DNA of 64,000 nt from Sphingomonas sp. KR3-1 (lineage in GTDB: Bacteria; Pseudomonadota; Alphaproteobacteria; Sphingomonadales; Sphingomonadaceae): the NCBI RefSeq assembly GCF_040049295.1, contig NZ_JBDZDQ010000001.1:682001-746000 (forward strand), in the 5' to 3' direction. Within the stretch, counting starts at the first letter, position 1, and every line of letters starts with the position of its first letter. Positions 1 to 8,135 of the stretch are shown one piece after another. Both the position numbers and the translations under genes were made by a program. The notes below the pieces were generated by a model, which was given only the letters and a program-made list of their open reading frames with translations, did not search any database and had not been told where the DNA came from.

Positions 1-5
1 ACGAG

Positions 6-25
6 ATCCCGGCTTTCGCCGGGAT
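6..25. repeat. Partial copy of a GTCATCCCGG-type intergenic palindrome
   Basis: ATCCCGGC and GCCGGGAT form a perfect 8-bp hairpin with a TTTC loop, followed by GACGG. The same core bounds the longer copy at 2050-2132. It lies just past the stop of the Hpt gene; the rest, if any, is off the left edge. Confidence 0.55.
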
Positions 26-39
26 GACGGAATTTGGTC

Positions 40-450
40 TCAGCCCGCCAGCGAGCGGCGGCCGAACACCGGGCGGCGCTCCACCAGCGGGTTCGATTCG
101 CGCTCGAGCAGCGACAGCGTTTCCTCGAACAGCGGCCGCAGCGCCACGACATGCTCGAGAATGGTGGTCGGCGTGTCCTGGCGCTCGATGCAGGCGCGTG
201 CGCTCATCTCGATCGTCTCGGCCAGGTCGCCCAGCGGATCTGCACCGAATTGGCGCGATTCGCCCTTCAGCGTGTGCGCCGGGATCACCATCGCGGCGGC
301 ATTGTTCGCGCGCATGGCTTCCTCGATTCGCGCGACCGACTTGACGCCGTCCTCGCGGAAATATCCCAGAATCCGCACGAAATTGGCGCCGAGATCGGCT
401 CGCGCCTGCGAAAAGCTGTCCCAATTCACCAGCTGCACATTGCCGGTCAT
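40..450 (-). CDS. Hpt (histidine phosphotransfer) domain protein
   Basis: Stand-alone Hpt module of 136 residues, the usual size for such a relay protein. The motif HTLKGESRQFGA begins at residue 59, whose His is the expected phosphoacceptor; the rest is predicted helical, with no receiver, kinase or membrane segment, so it should act in the cytoplasm as an intermediate in a multistep phosphorelay. It starts 105 bp downstream of der on the same strand and is probably the distal gene of that transcript. Neither the donor kinase nor the acceptor regulator is adjacent. Start is the ATG at 450, the only one that leaves a compact Hpt fold. Confidence 0.85.
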   Translation of the reverse strand: MTGNVQLVNWDSFSQARADLGANFVRILGYFREDGVKSVARIEEAMRANNAAAMVIPAHTLKGESRQFGADPLGDLAETIEMSARACIERQDTPTTILEHVVALRPLFEETLSLLERESNPLVERRPVFGRRSLAG

Positions 451-554
451 CGCGTCATTCCCCTACGCCGCCCCTCGAGCTTGGGACAGATTTAGGGCCT
501 GTGTGTAAACAGCCGGTTGATTTGTGATAAGTTCGTTACGGATACGATCCGATT

Positions 555-1925
555 TCAGCTCTTCTCGTGATCGAACGGATTCTTCGGCGCGCGCAGGCTG
601 AGGCGCACCGGCACTGCGCCGAAATCGAACTCGCGGCGCAGGCCGTTGATCAGGTAGCGCTGATAGCTCGTCGGCAGCAGGTCGACGCGCGTGCCGAACA
701 GCACGAAGCTGGGCGGACGCGACTTGTTCTGGGTGATGTAGCGCGGCTTGATCCGCTTGCCGCCGGGCGCGGGCGGCGGGTTGGCCTCGATCGCGCGCTC
801 GAACCAGCGGTTGAGCTGGCCGGTCGAGACGCGGCGCGACCAGGCATCGCGCGTCTCGAAAGCGACCTTGAGCATCGTGTCGAGCCCCTTGCCGGTGATC
901 GCCGAGACGGTGAGCAGCGGCACGCCCTTCACCTGCGCCAGCCCCTCGTCGAGCGCGGTCTTCACGCCGTTGAACAGGCTGGAGGCGTTCTCGGCCACGT
1001 CCCATTTGTTGAGCACGATGATCAGCGCGCGCCCTTCCTGGAGCGCGCGATCGGCGATCTTGAGGTCCTGTACCTCGAGCCCGCGCGTCGCGTCGAGCAG
1101 CAGCACCACCACTTCGGCGAAATCGATCGAGCGCAGCGTGTCCATGACGGAGAGCTTCTCCAGCTTCTCCTCGACCTTCGCCTTCTTGCGCATGCCCGCA
1201 GTATCGATCAGGCGGACCGGGCGCTTGTTGCCCTCGAAATCCTCCCATTCCCAATCGATCGCGATCGAATCGCGCGTGATCCCGGCCTCGGGCCCGGTGA
1301 TCATCCGGTCCTCGCCGAGCAGGCGGTTGACCAGCGTCGACTTGCCCGCGTTCGGGCGGCCGACGATCGCCAGCTTGAGCGGCGCATTGGGATTGTCGGG
1401 ATCTTCCTCCTCGACTTCCTCTTCCTCGCGATCGACGTGCGGCAGCAGCGCCTCGAACAGGTCGGCCATGCCCTCGCCATGCTCGGCCGAGAGCTGGACG
1501 GGATCGCCGAAGCCCAGCGCCATCGCCTCGATCACGCCGGTCTCGCCCGCGCGGCCCTCGGCCTTGTTGGCGACGAGCACGATCGGCCGGTCGGTCGAGC
1601 GCAGCCAGCGCGCGATTTCCTCGTCGAGCGGCACCACGCCGGCGCGCGCGTCGACCAGGAACAGCGCGACATCGGCTTCCTGCACCGCCGCCTCGGTCTG
1701 CTGGCGCATGCGGCCGGGGAGCGTCGCGACGTCCTCGTCCTCATAGCCGGCGGTATCGATGATGCGGAATTCGAGCCCGAGCAGATGCGCATCGCCCTCA
1801 CGGCGATCGCGCGTCACGCCCGGCTGGTCGTCGACCAGCGCGAGCCGCTTGCCGACGAGCCGGTTGAACAGCGTCGATTTGCCGACATTGGGCCGGCCGA
1901 TGATCGCGACGGTGGGCAAGGGCAT
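555..1925 (-). CDS. der: Ribosome biogenesis GTPase Der (EngA)
   Basis: Double-Era-like GTPase of 456 residues, needed for 50S subunit maturation. Two G domains in tandem are visible: GRPNVGKS (about residues 8-15) with DTAGYED, then GRPNAGKS with DTAGM and NKWD; an acidic linker (VEEEVEEEDPD-like) separates them and a C-terminal KH-like domain follows. The start used is ATG 1925 (MPLPTVAIIGRP), which puts the first P-loop at the family position; an upstream in-frame start would add 19 unlike residues. It follows bamB on the same strand, the conserved yfgM-bamB-der order of proteobacteria, with a terminator-like hairpin in the gap. Confidence 0.97.
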   Translation of the reverse strand: MPLPTVAIIGRPNVGKSTLFNRLVGKRLALVDDQPGVTRDRREGDAHLLGLEFRIIDTAGYEDEDVATLPGRMRQQTEAAVQEADVALFLVDARAGVVPLDEEIARWLRSTDRPIVLVANKAEGRAGETGVIEAMALGFGDPVQLSAEHGEGMADLFEALLPHVDREEEEVEEEDPDNPNAPLKLAIVGRPNAGKSTLVNRLLGEDRMITGPEAGITRDSIAIDWEWEDFEGNKRPVRLIDTAGMRKKAKVEEKLEKLSVMDTLRSIDFAEVVVLLLDATRGLEVQDLKIADRALQEGRALIIVLNKWDVAENASSLFNGVKTALDEGLAQVKGVPLLTVSAITGKGLDTMLKVAFETRDAWSRRVSTGQLNRWFERAIEANPPPAPGGKRIKPRYITQNKSRPPSFVLFGTRVDLLPTSYQRYLINGLRREFDFGAVPVRLSLRAPKNPFDHEKS

Positions 1926-1972
1926 AAATGAAACTCTTCTCGGATCGGTGACTAGCAAAACGGCATATAGTG

Positions 1973-2008
1973 CAAAAAGCAACGGGCGGGGCCTTTCGAC
2001 CCCGCCCG
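1973..2008 (-). terminator. Hairpin between bamB and der
   Basis: Read on the minus strand, CGGGCGGGG, an 8-nt loop and CCCCGCCCG form a perfect 9-bp stem followed by TTGCTTTTTGC. It can end the bamB transcript or attenuate readthrough into der, which starts 48 bp further on. Confidence 0.65.
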
Positions 2009-2049
2009 CCTGCCATGGCCAGGACTTGGTTGAGGACTTGTATTTCCGT

Positions 2050-2132
2050 CGTCATCCCGGCCTTGCGCCGGGGTCCCGCTGCCTTGTCCTCAGTAAGAAG
2101 AAGCGGGCTCCCGGCTCAAGGCCGGGATGACG
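2050..2132. repeat. 83-bp palindromic intergenic repeat
   Basis: Terminal inverted repeats of 16 bp, CGTCATCCCGGCCTTG (2050-2065) and CAAGGCCGGGATGACG (2117-2132), are perfect; the stem continues inward imperfectly through CCGGG and CCCGCT/AGCGGG. It lies in the bamB-der gap, immediately past bamB. The core matches the element at the left edge of the window. Such CGTCATCCCGGC repeats are common between genes in many proteobacteria. Confidence 0.75.
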
Positions 2133-2145
2133 ATCATTCAGCTGC

Positions 2146-3468
2146 TTAACGGAACGCGGTCAGGCGCCCCTTGTCGTCCAGAATATACAGTGTGTTGTTC
2201 GCCACCACCGGCTCCAGCGAGACCGGGTCCTTGAGCTCGATCGTCGAGCTCACGCTGCCGTCCGCCGGCGAGACGAACGCGACTTCGCCGTGGGTATTGG
2301 CGAGGATCAGCTTGCCGCCCGCCAGGACCGGGCCGACCCAGCCATAGGGGTTCTTCGGCTTCTTGGGGTTCTTGTAGTGGGTGAGCTGGGCGATCCAGCG
2401 CACCTTGCCACTGGTGCGCGACAGGCAGAGCAGCCGCGCATCGTCGGTCACCACGAACAGCCACTCGCCCGCCACCCAGGGGGTGGAGATGCCGGCGATG
2501 TTCTGCTCCCACATGCGGTTGCCGGTGGCGATGTCCATCGCGACCATGCGGCCGCCCTGGCCCACGGCATAGACGCGGCCCTGGTCGATCACCGGCTCGG
2601 CATCGATGTCCGACAGCGACGACACCGAGGTGCTCATGCTCGAGCGCGACAGCACGTCGCTCCACAGCGAGCGGCCATTCTCGTAGCGATAGGCATTGAG
2701 CTCGCCCGACGAGAAGCCGGCGATCACCGTGCCCTGCGCCGAGGCTGGCGCCGCGACGCCGAACACGCCCTGCGATTCGAGGCTGGCCGAAGCGGTCCAG
2801 GCCACGTCGCCGGTTTCCTGGCTCAGCACGAAGAGCTGGTTGTCCTGGGTGACGACATAGATGTTGCCGTTGGCGAGCGTCGGGGCGCCGCGCAGCGGGC
2901 CGCCGGGGCGCTTGCGCCACAGCTCGGCACCGTCGGCGATGTTGAGCGCGACGACGTCGCCCAGGCCGTTGGTGGCATAGGCATGGTCGCCCGAAACGCT
3001 GACGCCGCCGCCGAAGCGCGCGGTCTTGTTGCCCTCGGCCTTCACGGTCGGGGCCGACCACAGGTCGTTGCCGCTGTCGGCCGACATCGCATGGACGACG
3101 CCATCGGTGTCCATCACGAACAGCTTGCCGCCGGCGATCACCGGGGCCGCGGCCAGGCGCTCCTTCTTGGAGGTCTTGGCGACCTGCTTGCTCCAGGCGC
3201 GCGCAGGCGTCGCCGAAAGCGCGAGATGGCCCATCGACTTGGAGGCGCTGCCGCCCGGCTGCGTCCACTCCTCGTTCGCCGCCGCCTCGGGCACGATCAC
3301 ATCGACATTCACCAGCGACTTGTCGCTGGTGATGTCGTTCTCCGACATCAGGATGGGAACGCGTTCGCCGAGCACGGGCGTCTTCTTGCCCGAACCCTTG
3401 AATACCCCGCAGCCGCTAACCAGCGCGAGTGCCGCAAGGGCCCCAGCCACCCTCAGCTTGTTGTTCAT
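2146..3468 (-). CDS. bamB: Outer membrane assembly lipoprotein BamB (PQQ-like propeller)
   Basis: BamB, a lipoprotein of the BAM complex that inserts beta-barrel proteins in the outer membrane; 440 residues. A signal sequence ends in the lipobox LVSGC with Cys20 as the lipidated residue. The body is an eight-bladed beta-propeller type sequence with repeated blade endings such as GRVYAVGQGGRMVAMD, GEWLFVVTDDARLLCL and NNTLYILDDKGRLTA. Its ATG overlaps the stop of the upstream YfgM-like gene (ATGA), so the two are translationally coupled; der follows. All three features match the conserved proteobacterial arrangement. Confidence 0.95.
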   Translation of the reverse strand: MNNKLRVAGALAALALVSGCGVFKGSGKKTPVLGERVPILMSENDITSDKSLVNVDVIVPEAAANEEWTQPGGSASKSMGHLALSATPARAWSKQVAKTSKKERLAAAPVIAGGKLFVMDTDGVVHAMSADSGNDLWSAPTVKAEGNKTARFGGGVSVSGDHAYATNGLGDVVALNIADGAELWRKRPGGPLRGAPTLANGNIYVVTQDNQLFVLSQETGDVAWTASASLESQGVFGVAAPASAQGTVIAGFSSGELNAYRYENGRSLWSDVLSRSSMSTSVSSLSDIDAEPVIDQGRVYAVGQGGRMVAMDIATGNRMWEQNIAGISTPWVAGEWLFVVTDDARLLCLSRTSGKVRWIAQLTHYKNPKKPKNPYGWVGPVLAGGKLILANTHGEVAFVSPADGSVSSTIELKDPVSLEPVVANNTLYILDDKGRLTAFR

Positions 3469-4175
3469 TGAGCCTGCTTTTCCTTAGACTGATCAAGGAC
3501 CTCGATCCCCAATACGCTCGCCAGCTGAACCGCGCGTTGCCGCGTGGTGTCGGGCACATTCTCACCGCCCTGGGCGATCTGCTGGAGCAACTTGCCGGCC
3601 TCGGCGCGCTTGCCGAGCTTGATCTGCGCGGTCGCGACCATCTCGCCGGCGCTGCCGAACCAGGCCGAGTCCGGCTTGGCCAGGCCCTGGAGGCGCGAGA
3701 CCACCACTTCGGGCTTCAGCGTGTCATATTCGGTGGCCGTCTGGCGCAGCAGGGCATAGTCGCGATAGGGCTGCGCAAAGGCGCTGTTGCCCGCCACCGC
3801 GGCGAACTTGGCGGCCGCGCCCTTCGCGTCCTTCTTCTGCAGCAGCAGATTGGCTTCGACGATCGCCGCCATTGCCGCATAGCCGTTGCCGCCGCTCGTC
3901 GCGAGCGTGGCCAGCTGCGGGTTCGCCTTGTCGAGCTGGTTCTGCTCGATCTCGCGCAGCGCCGCGTCATATTGCTCGCCGCGCGCGCCCTGGGTGCTCG
4001 CGGTCTGGTGCTGCCAGAACAGGAAGCCGGCGACGGCGACCAGGAACACGATCACCGCAGCGATGATCACGCGTCCATATTTCTGCCAGATGCCGATCAC
4101 CTGCGAGCGGCGATATTCCTCGTCGACTTCGCGCAGGAAGGCTTCGTCTGTCGTGCCGGAGGGGGGAAGCGCCAA
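3465..4175 (-). CDS. YfgM-like TPR membrane protein (DUF2133 type)
   Basis: Membrane-anchored tetratricopeptide-like protein, 236 residues: a short cytoplasmic N-terminus, one transmembrane helix at about residues 36-54, then helical repeats facing the periplasm. Known relatives (YfgM) associate with the SecYEG translocon and periplasmic chaperones. The start is TTG at 4175, supported by GAGG six bases upstream; no in-frame ATG gives the conserved DEAFLREVDEEYRR N-terminus. It overlaps bamB by four bases, matching the yfgM-bamB-der order. The precise role in this organism is inferred from family and synteny. Confidence 0.85.
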   Translation of the reverse strand: MALPPSGTTDEAFLREVDEEYRRSQVIGIWQKYGRVIIAAVIVFLVAVAGFLFWQHQTASTQGARGEQYDAALREIEQNQLDKANPQLATLATSGGNGYAAMAAIVEANLLLQKKDAKGAAAKFAAVAGNSAFAQPYRDYALLRQTATEYDTLKPEVVVSRLQGLAKPDSAWFGSAGEMVATAQIKLGKRAEAGKLLQQIAQGGENVPDTTRQRAVQLASVLGIEVLDQSKEKQAQ

Positions 4176-4251
4176 AATCTACCTCATGCGTCTCTTGCGG
4201 GCGCGGAACCTAGCCGTGCCGTGCGGGAATCGATAGCCGCTCGGTAGCCCG

Positions 4252-5109
4252 TCAATCCCGCGGCGCATAGACCTGATCGGGTCCCGGAAAGGCCCGGGAC
4301 CGAACATCGGCGGCATAGGTTTCAACCGCGGCGGAAATGCGGCCAGCCAGATCGTCATATTTCTTCACGAACCGGGCGGTGCGCTCGAACATGCCGAGCA
4401 TGTCGTCGATCACCAGCACCTGGCCGTCGCAATCGGCCGAGGCGCCGATGCCGATGACGGGGCACGACACCGCCGCGGTGATCTCCCGCGCCAGCGTCTC
4501 GACCACGCCCTCGACCACGAGGCCGAACGCGCCCGCCGCCGCGATCGCCCGCGCATCGTCCAGAATCTGGGCATGCTCGGCATTGCTGCGCCCGCGCGCG
4601 CCATAGCCGCCGAGCGCGTTCACCGCCTGCGGCGTCAGGCCGACATGCCCCACAACGGGAATCCCGCGCTTGGTCAGGAATTCGACCGTCGGCGCCAGCG
4701 TCTCGCCGCCTTCCAGCTTCACGCCGGCCGCGCCCGTCTCCGCCAGCACTCGCGACGCCGAGGCGAAGGCCTGCTCCGGGCTGGCTTCGTAGCTGCCGAA
4801 CGGCATGTCGACGATCACCAGCGAATGCCAGCTGCCGCGTACCACCGCGGCGCCGTGCGCGATCATCATCTCGAGCGTCACCGGCAACGTCGAGGGCAGG
4901 CCGTAGATCACCTGGGCCAGGCTGTCCCCCACCAGCAGCACGTCGCAATGCGGATCGAGCAGCTGCGCCATCCGCGTCGTGTACGCGGTCAGCATCACGA
5001 TCGGATCCTTGCCCTTGCGATCGCGGATCGCGGGCACGGTGAGGCGCTTCATCGGCGCCGGGGTCGGGTTCGCGCGGCTCGTGGCCGTATCCATGGTGAC
5101 GTGCGACAT
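4252..5109 (-). CDS. panB: 3-methyl-2-oxobutanoate hydroxymethyltransferase
   Basis: First committed enzyme of pantothenate synthesis: transfers a hydroxymethyl group from 5,10-methylene-tetrahydrofolate to 2-oxoisovalerate, giving ketopantoate. 285 residues, family length. Visible hallmarks of the (beta/alpha)8 fold are VMLTAYT near residue 40, [13 protein letters not shown] and GHVGLTPQ, followed by the GIGAS motif late in the barrel. A 20-residue N-terminal stretch rich in Pro/Thr precedes the conserved part, so a start further in (MKRLTVPAI) is possible. It is not next to panC; the upstream side faces the divergent membrane-protein operon. Confidence 0.95.
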   Translation of the reverse strand: MSHVTMDTATSRANPTPAPMKRLTVPAIRDRKGKDPIVMLTAYTTRMAQLLDPHCDVLLVGDSLAQVIYGLPSTLPVTLEMMIAHGAAVVRGSWHSLVIVDMPFGSYEASPEQAFASASRVLAETGAAGVKLEGGETLAPTVEFLTKRGIPVVGHVGLTPQAVNALGGYGARGRSNAEHAQILDDARAIAAAGAFGLVVEGVVETLAREITAAVSCPVIGIGASADCDGQVLVIDDMLGMFERTARFVKKYDDLAGRISAAVETYAADVRSRAFPGPDQVYAPRD

Positions 5110-5177
5110 GGCCGGTCTCTAGCCGCTCGAAACCCCGCCCGCCAGCGCCGAGCGGGCATGAAGTTCGAATCACTTGA

Positions 5178-5205
5178 CTCAATGTTCAATATTTATAACA
5201 TTGAG
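5178..5205. promoter_or_regulatory. Candidate operator of the XRE/membrane-protein operon
   Basis: Perfect 9-bp inverted repeat CTCAATGTT (5178-5186) / AACATTGAG (5197-5205) with a 10-bp A+T-rich spacer, 27 bp before the first start codon of the operon, in an unusually A+T-rich stretch for this genome. TTGACT at 5175 and TATAAC near 5195 could be promoter hexamers but their spacing is short (about 14 bp). The XRE regulator encoded as third gene is the obvious candidate ligand (inference). Confidence 0.55.
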
Positions 5206-5232
5206 GTAGAAATTTCGAACTTGAGGTGAAAC

Positions 5233-5649
5233 ATGCCATTCAAGGAAAAGATCGCCTGGATCTCGGTGATCACCACCGCGCTGGTGTGGGGCGGCTATTT
5301 CGGCTTCATGCTGGTGACCGGCGGCAAGCTGCACGGCGCAGTCTATTTCGTCGGCTTCATCGGCGCGGTCATCATCCAGACGATCCTGATGATCGTCGCC
5401 GCGACCGTCACCGCGGTGCTCGCCCCCGCCGATGCCAGCGCCGGCGGCGACGAGCGCGACCGCGACATCGCGCGGCGCGCCTATGCGCTCGCCTATCCGG
5501 TGCTGATCACGCTGGTGATCTGCGTCGCGGGCAGCGTCCATCTCGGCTTCGACAGGATCGATATGGCCTATGGGATCATGGGCGCGATCGTGATCGCCGA
5601 GATCGTCCATTATGCCGCGCAGATCGCCGGCTACCGTCGGGGGAACTGA
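5233..5649 (+). CDS. Four-helix membrane protein, first of a related pair
   Basis: 138-residue integral membrane protein with four hydrophobic segments (about residues 7-27, 37-65, 83-104 and 112-135) and a charged loop between helices 2 and 3 (DERDRDIARRAY). The next gene encodes a protein of the same length, helix pattern and loop (DERDKAIARRGA), so the two are paralogues; the pattern resembles DUF2178-type proteins often encoded beside small XRE regulators. A GAGGTG ribosome site sits five bases before the ATG. Function unknown; the two subunits may form one membrane complex. Confidence 0.8.
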   Translation: MPFKEKIAWISVITTALVWGGYFGFMLVTGGKLHGAVYFVGFIGAVIIQTILMIVAATVTAVLAPADASAGGDERDRDIARRAYALAYPVLITLVICVAGSVHLGFDRIDMAYGIMGAIVIAEIVHYAAQIAGYRRGN

Positions 5650-5650
5650 G

Positions 5651-6073
5651 ATGGCATACCGCGAGAAGGCCGCCTGGCTCACGCTGGTCTGCATGGCCAT
5701 CGCCTATGGCGTCTATTTCCCGCTGATGGCGCTGCGCGAGACCCCGCCGACGCTGTTCGACATCCTGTGGACCTTCGGCATCGTCGCCGGGGCCCAGGCG
5801 GTCGCGGTGATCATCGGCCATATCGTCCTCGCCGCCCAGGCCCCGGGCGCCGCGGGCCGCCGCGCCGACGAACGCGACAAGGCGATCGCCCGGCGCGGCG
5901 CGTCCGCGGGCTATTATGTGCTGATGGCGGGCACGATCCTGGTCGGGGTGGTGATGCCGTTCACCGAGCCCGCGCCCAAGATCGTCAACACCGCGCTGCT
6001 CGCGATCGTCCTTTCCCAGGCGGTGAGCCTGATCCTGATCGTCACGAGCTATCGGAGGGGCTGGCATGGCTAA
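5651..6073 (+). CDS. Four-helix membrane protein, second of a related pair
   Basis: 140 residues, paralogous to the gene just upstream: N-terminus MAYREKAAWLTLVCMAIAYG parallels MPFKEKIAWISVITTALVWG, and both carry a DERD-type charged loop before the third helix. Start at ATG 5651, one base after the preceding stop; the earlier in-frame ATG at 5612 lies inside the upstream gene. It overlaps the regulator gene by eight bases, so the three genes should be one transcript with coupled translation. Function unknown. Confidence 0.8.
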   Translation: MAYREKAAWLTLVCMAIAYGVYFPLMALRETPPTLFDILWTFGIVAGAQAVAVIIGHIVLAAQAPGAAGRRADERDKAIARRGASAGYYVLMAGTILVGVVMPFTEPAPKIVNTALLAIVLSQAVSLILIVTSYRRGWHG

Positions 6074-6272
6074 GGTGGTCAACCAGGTGCGCACGCTGCG
6101 CTTCCTCGCCGGCGAGATGACCCAGGCCGAGCTGGGCGAGAAGATCGGGATGACTCGCCAGACGATCGCGGCGATCGAGCAGGGCAAATATTCGCCCTCG
6201 CTCGAAGCCGCCTTCCGGATCGCCAAGGTGTTCGGCAAGCCGCTCGAGGACGTATTCAGCTGGGAGGAATAG
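6066..6272 (+). CDS. Small XRE-family helix-turn-helix regulator
   Basis: 68-residue single-domain DNA-binding protein. The XRE helix-turn-helix is MTQAELGEKIGMTRQTIAAIE at about residues 19-39 followed by GKYSPSLEAAFRIAKVF and the usual C-terminal PLEDVFSWEE. Proteins of this exact size and ending are commonly co-transcribed with small membrane proteins and autoregulate. The inverted repeat at 5178-5205 ahead of the operon is the likely target. The start overlaps the previous gene by eight bases. Confidence 0.88.
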   Translation: MAKVVNQVRTLRFLAGEMTQAELGEKIGMTRQTIAAIEQGKYSPSLEAAFRIAKVFGKPLEDVFSWEE

Positions 6273-6357
6273 TCCCGCGACCCGGATCGGAAATCTCGAC
6301 ACTTGCGCAGGAGGCGAACAACGCTAGCGTGGTTGGCGCCAGATTGGGGGAATCAGC

Positions 6358-6804
6358 ATGCGCCTAGCCTTGTTCGCACTCGCCGCGCTCGTCGCGCCGC
6401 ACGCCGCTTCGGCGCAGACCTGGCGCCTCGCCGCCTATTCGAACCAGGCCCCGCAAATGGCCTATTTCGTCGATGTCGATTCGGTGCGCCGCAACGGCAA
6501 TGTGGTGACGTTCAAGCAGCAGACGATCTACGAGACGACGAGCCCGACGCGCGATTTCGATCGCTCGATGCTCACCCGCTCGGCCGATTGCGCGGCGATG
6601 ACCTCGTCCATGCGCGACAGCAGCTTCTATGTGCGCGGCACCTATCTCGATACCGAGGCCGGCCCGAGCGAGGCGACGCTGGCCAAGCCGGGCACCGTGC
6701 TGCTGACCATGCTCAACACGGTGTGCGGGCGCGGCGACTATTTCTCGGCGCCGGTCCCGAACCCGGAGATCTGGGTGCTCGAGAAGTTCCGCAACGGCTT
6801 CTGA
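6358..6804 (+). CDS. Secreted protein, possible surface-adhesin E-like domain
   Basis: 148 residues. Cleavable signal peptide with a predicted cut after HAASA (about residue 19), then a compact domain beginning WRLAAYSNQAPQMAYFVDVD and containing two Cys (residues about 78 and 122) that could pair. The pattern of short strands around VDVDSVRR, VTFKQQTIYE resembles small periplasmic adhesin-E-like domains, but I cannot confirm the family. Start ATG 6358 with GGGGGAA upstream. It converges with the ArsC-like gene, with three bases between the stops. Likely periplasmic; role unknown. Confidence 0.7.
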   Translation: MRLALFALAALVAPHAASAQTWRLAAYSNQAPQMAYFVDVDSVRRNGNVVTFKQQTIYETTSPTRDFDRSMLTRSADCAAMTSSMRDSSFYVRGTYLDTEAGPSEATLAKPGTVLLTMLNTVCGRGDYFSAPVPNPEIWVLEKFRNGF

Positions 6805-6807
6805 GGA

Positions 6808-7155
6808 CTAGAGCAGCGCCTTGGCGTAAAGCTCCGGCTTGAAGCCGACCAGGATGCCGCCGGGATATTCGAGCACCGGGCGCTTGATCATCGAAGGCTG
6901 GGCCCGCATCAGCGCCGCCGCCTTGGCCGCGTCGATCCCCTCGCGATCGGCGTCGGGCAGCTTGCGGAAGGTGGTGCCGGCCCGGTTCAGAAGCACTTCC
7001 CAGCCGACCAGCCCGCTCCACCGCGCCAGCCGTGCGGCATCGATCCCCTCGGCCTTGTAGTCGTGGAAGGCATAGACGACGCCGTGCTCGTCCATCCAGG
7101 TCCGCGCCTTCTTGATCGTGTCGCAATTCTTGATGCCGTACATGGTGATCGTCAC
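6808..7155 (-). CDS. ArsC/Spx-family reductase-like protein (YffB type)
   Basis: 115-residue thioredoxin-fold protein. MYGIKNCDTIKKARTW places a single N-terminal Cys (residue 11) after the first strand, and SMIKRPVLEYPGGILVGF is the family C-terminal half with RP in the conserved cis-Pro loop. The family includes arsenate reductases and Spx-type regulators; the YffB branch probably works with glutathione. GTG 7155 is chosen because GAGGA lies about nine bases upstream; ATG 7143 is the alternative. No arsenic-resistance genes are nearby, so an arsenic role is not implied. Confidence 0.8.
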   Translation of the reverse strand: MTITMYGIKNCDTIKKARTWMDEHGVVYAFHDYKAEGIDAARLARWSGLVGWEVLLNRAGTTFRKLPDADREGIDAAKAAALMRAQPSMIKRPVLEYPGGILVGFKPELYAKALL

Positions 7156-7473
7156 GGGGATGCGTCCTCGGTTGCTCGCGGGCTCGAGCCCCGGATAGCG
7201 CGCTTCGCCGCGGAAGCCAGCGTGCTTTCGATTGCGACACGGCGGTGCGCAAGCCCTTGCAATGTAGGATTTCGCCTGCTTGGCTCTCGTGGTCGGGCGC
7301 CTGCCCGGCCGCTCTTTGATTTGTAGGAAAGATAGGATCCCGCTCGCGCAAGGATGTTGCGAGATGCGGCGCGCTTGCCCGAACCGAGTCAACCCAAGCG
7401 GCGCAAGAACCCGCCATTGGATCGAACTTCGAGAACTTTGGCGAGTCGCACGACGACACGCTGTAGGACGCAG
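7156..7473. other. Intergenic stretch, non-coding
   Basis: 318 bp between the ArsC-like and acetyltransferase genes. The part from 7259 to 7470 is repeat copy A1; 7156-7258 is G+C-rich upstream sequence in which I see no convincing gene, tRNA or terminator. Confidence 0.6.
7259..7470 (+). repeat. Interspersed repeat A, copy A1 (diverged)
   Basis: Begins TTGCAATGTAGGATTTCGCC and ends GCTGTAGGACGCAG. Shares order and spacing with A3 (51808-52006) and A4 (63369-63569, opposite orientation): three TGTAGGA heptamers, a GC-rich hairpin after the first (here GGTCGGGC/GCCCGGCC), and a CGCAA/TTGCG hairpin in the middle. This copy is the most diverged, with paired changes in the first hairpin. Its far end is 3 bp from the acetyltransferase stop codon. 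Confidence 0.8.
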
Positions 7474-7884
7474 CTAGTCCTTCAGGAACCGTCCCAAAGT
7501 CACCACGCCCTGCGGCTCGAGCCCCAGCGCCGCGTAGAAGCCCAGCGCCGCTTCATTGCCCTCGCGCACCATCAGCTGGATCTTGGGGCAGCCGCGTGCC
7601 CGCAGCCAGTCTTCGGCTGCGGCCATCAGCCTGCGGCCAAGGCCCGTGCGGCGGGCGCTTTCCGCCACCGCGAGATAATAGACCCAGCCGCGATGCCCGT
7701 CGTCGCCGATCATCACGCTACCGCGCACCCCGTCCTCGCCTTCCGCCACCAGCACGGTAGAGGTGGCGCCCGCCAGCGCACGGTCGAAATCCTGCACGGG
7801 ATCGTTCCACGGCCGGGTAAGCCCGCAGGCATGCCATAGCGCGATCACCGCCGCGCCATCCTCGCTGCCGGCCGCGCGGATCAT
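7474..7884 (-). CDS. GNAT-family N-acetyltransferase (RimI/YpeA-like)
   Basis: 136-residue single GNAT domain that transfers acetyl from acetyl-CoA. Strand 4 reads WVYYLAVAESARRTGLGRRL, containing the acetyl-CoA pyrophosphate-binding RxxGxG/A signature (RRTGLG), and the C-terminal half has GNEAALGFYAALGLEPQG, the typical NxxAxxFY helix. Start ATG 7884 overlaps the stop of the upstream membrane gene (ATGA). Closest in plan to YpeA/RimI-type enzymes; substrate not predictable. Last gene of the 8.8-7.5 kb minus-strand run; a repeat follows directly. Confidence 0.88.
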   Translation of the reverse strand: MIRAAGSEDGAAVIALWHACGLTRPWNDPVQDFDRALAGATSTVLVAEGEDGVRGSVMIGDDGHRGWVYYLAVAESARRTGLGRRLMAAAEDWLRARGCPKIQLMVREGNEAALGFYAALGLEPQGVVTLGRFLKD

Positions 7885-8135
7885 GCCTTCGCCCGTGCGA
7901 TGCGCCACAGCGTCACCACCCCGATCAGCAGCCACACCACGTTGAGCGCGGCCGAGGGGATCGCGCCGTTCCAGCCGCTGTTGAGCACGAAGCAGGCCGC
8001 ACCGACCACGTTCATCCATTGATAGGCGCGCGACTGGCCGGTCAGCCGCCCCGACGAGAGCAGCAGATAGGCCACCAGAATCAGCCCCGCGCCGGTCCAG
8101 CCGGCGATCTCGATCAGCAGTCTTCCGGTGGTCAT
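7881..8135 (-). CDS. Small three-helix membrane protein (CBU_0592-like)
   Basis: 84 residues with three hydrophobic segments (about 7-27, 39-56 and 62-78). The pattern GWTGAGLILVAYLLLSSGRL followed by SRAYQWMNVVGAACFVLNS resembles the CBU_0592 family of small inner-membrane proteins of unknown function. It overlaps both neighbours by four bases (ATGA on each side), so translation is coupled to the lipoprotein upstream and the acetyltransferase downstream. Confidence 0.75.
   Translation of the reverse strand: MTTGRLLIEIAGWTGAGLILVAYLLLSSGRLTGQSRAYQWMNVVGAACFVLNSGWNGAIPSAALNVVWLLIGVVTLWRIARAKA

Noticed and set aside
567-1931. 454-codon open frame antisense to der
   Set aside because: Opposite frame of a conserved gene in high-G+C DNA; sequence is Arg/Ala/Asp-rich with no family signature, codon third positions do not fit.
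7160-7200. tRNA-like GGCTCGAGCCC stem in the ArsC-like upstream region
   Set aside because: No acceptor, D or anticodon arm can be formed around it.
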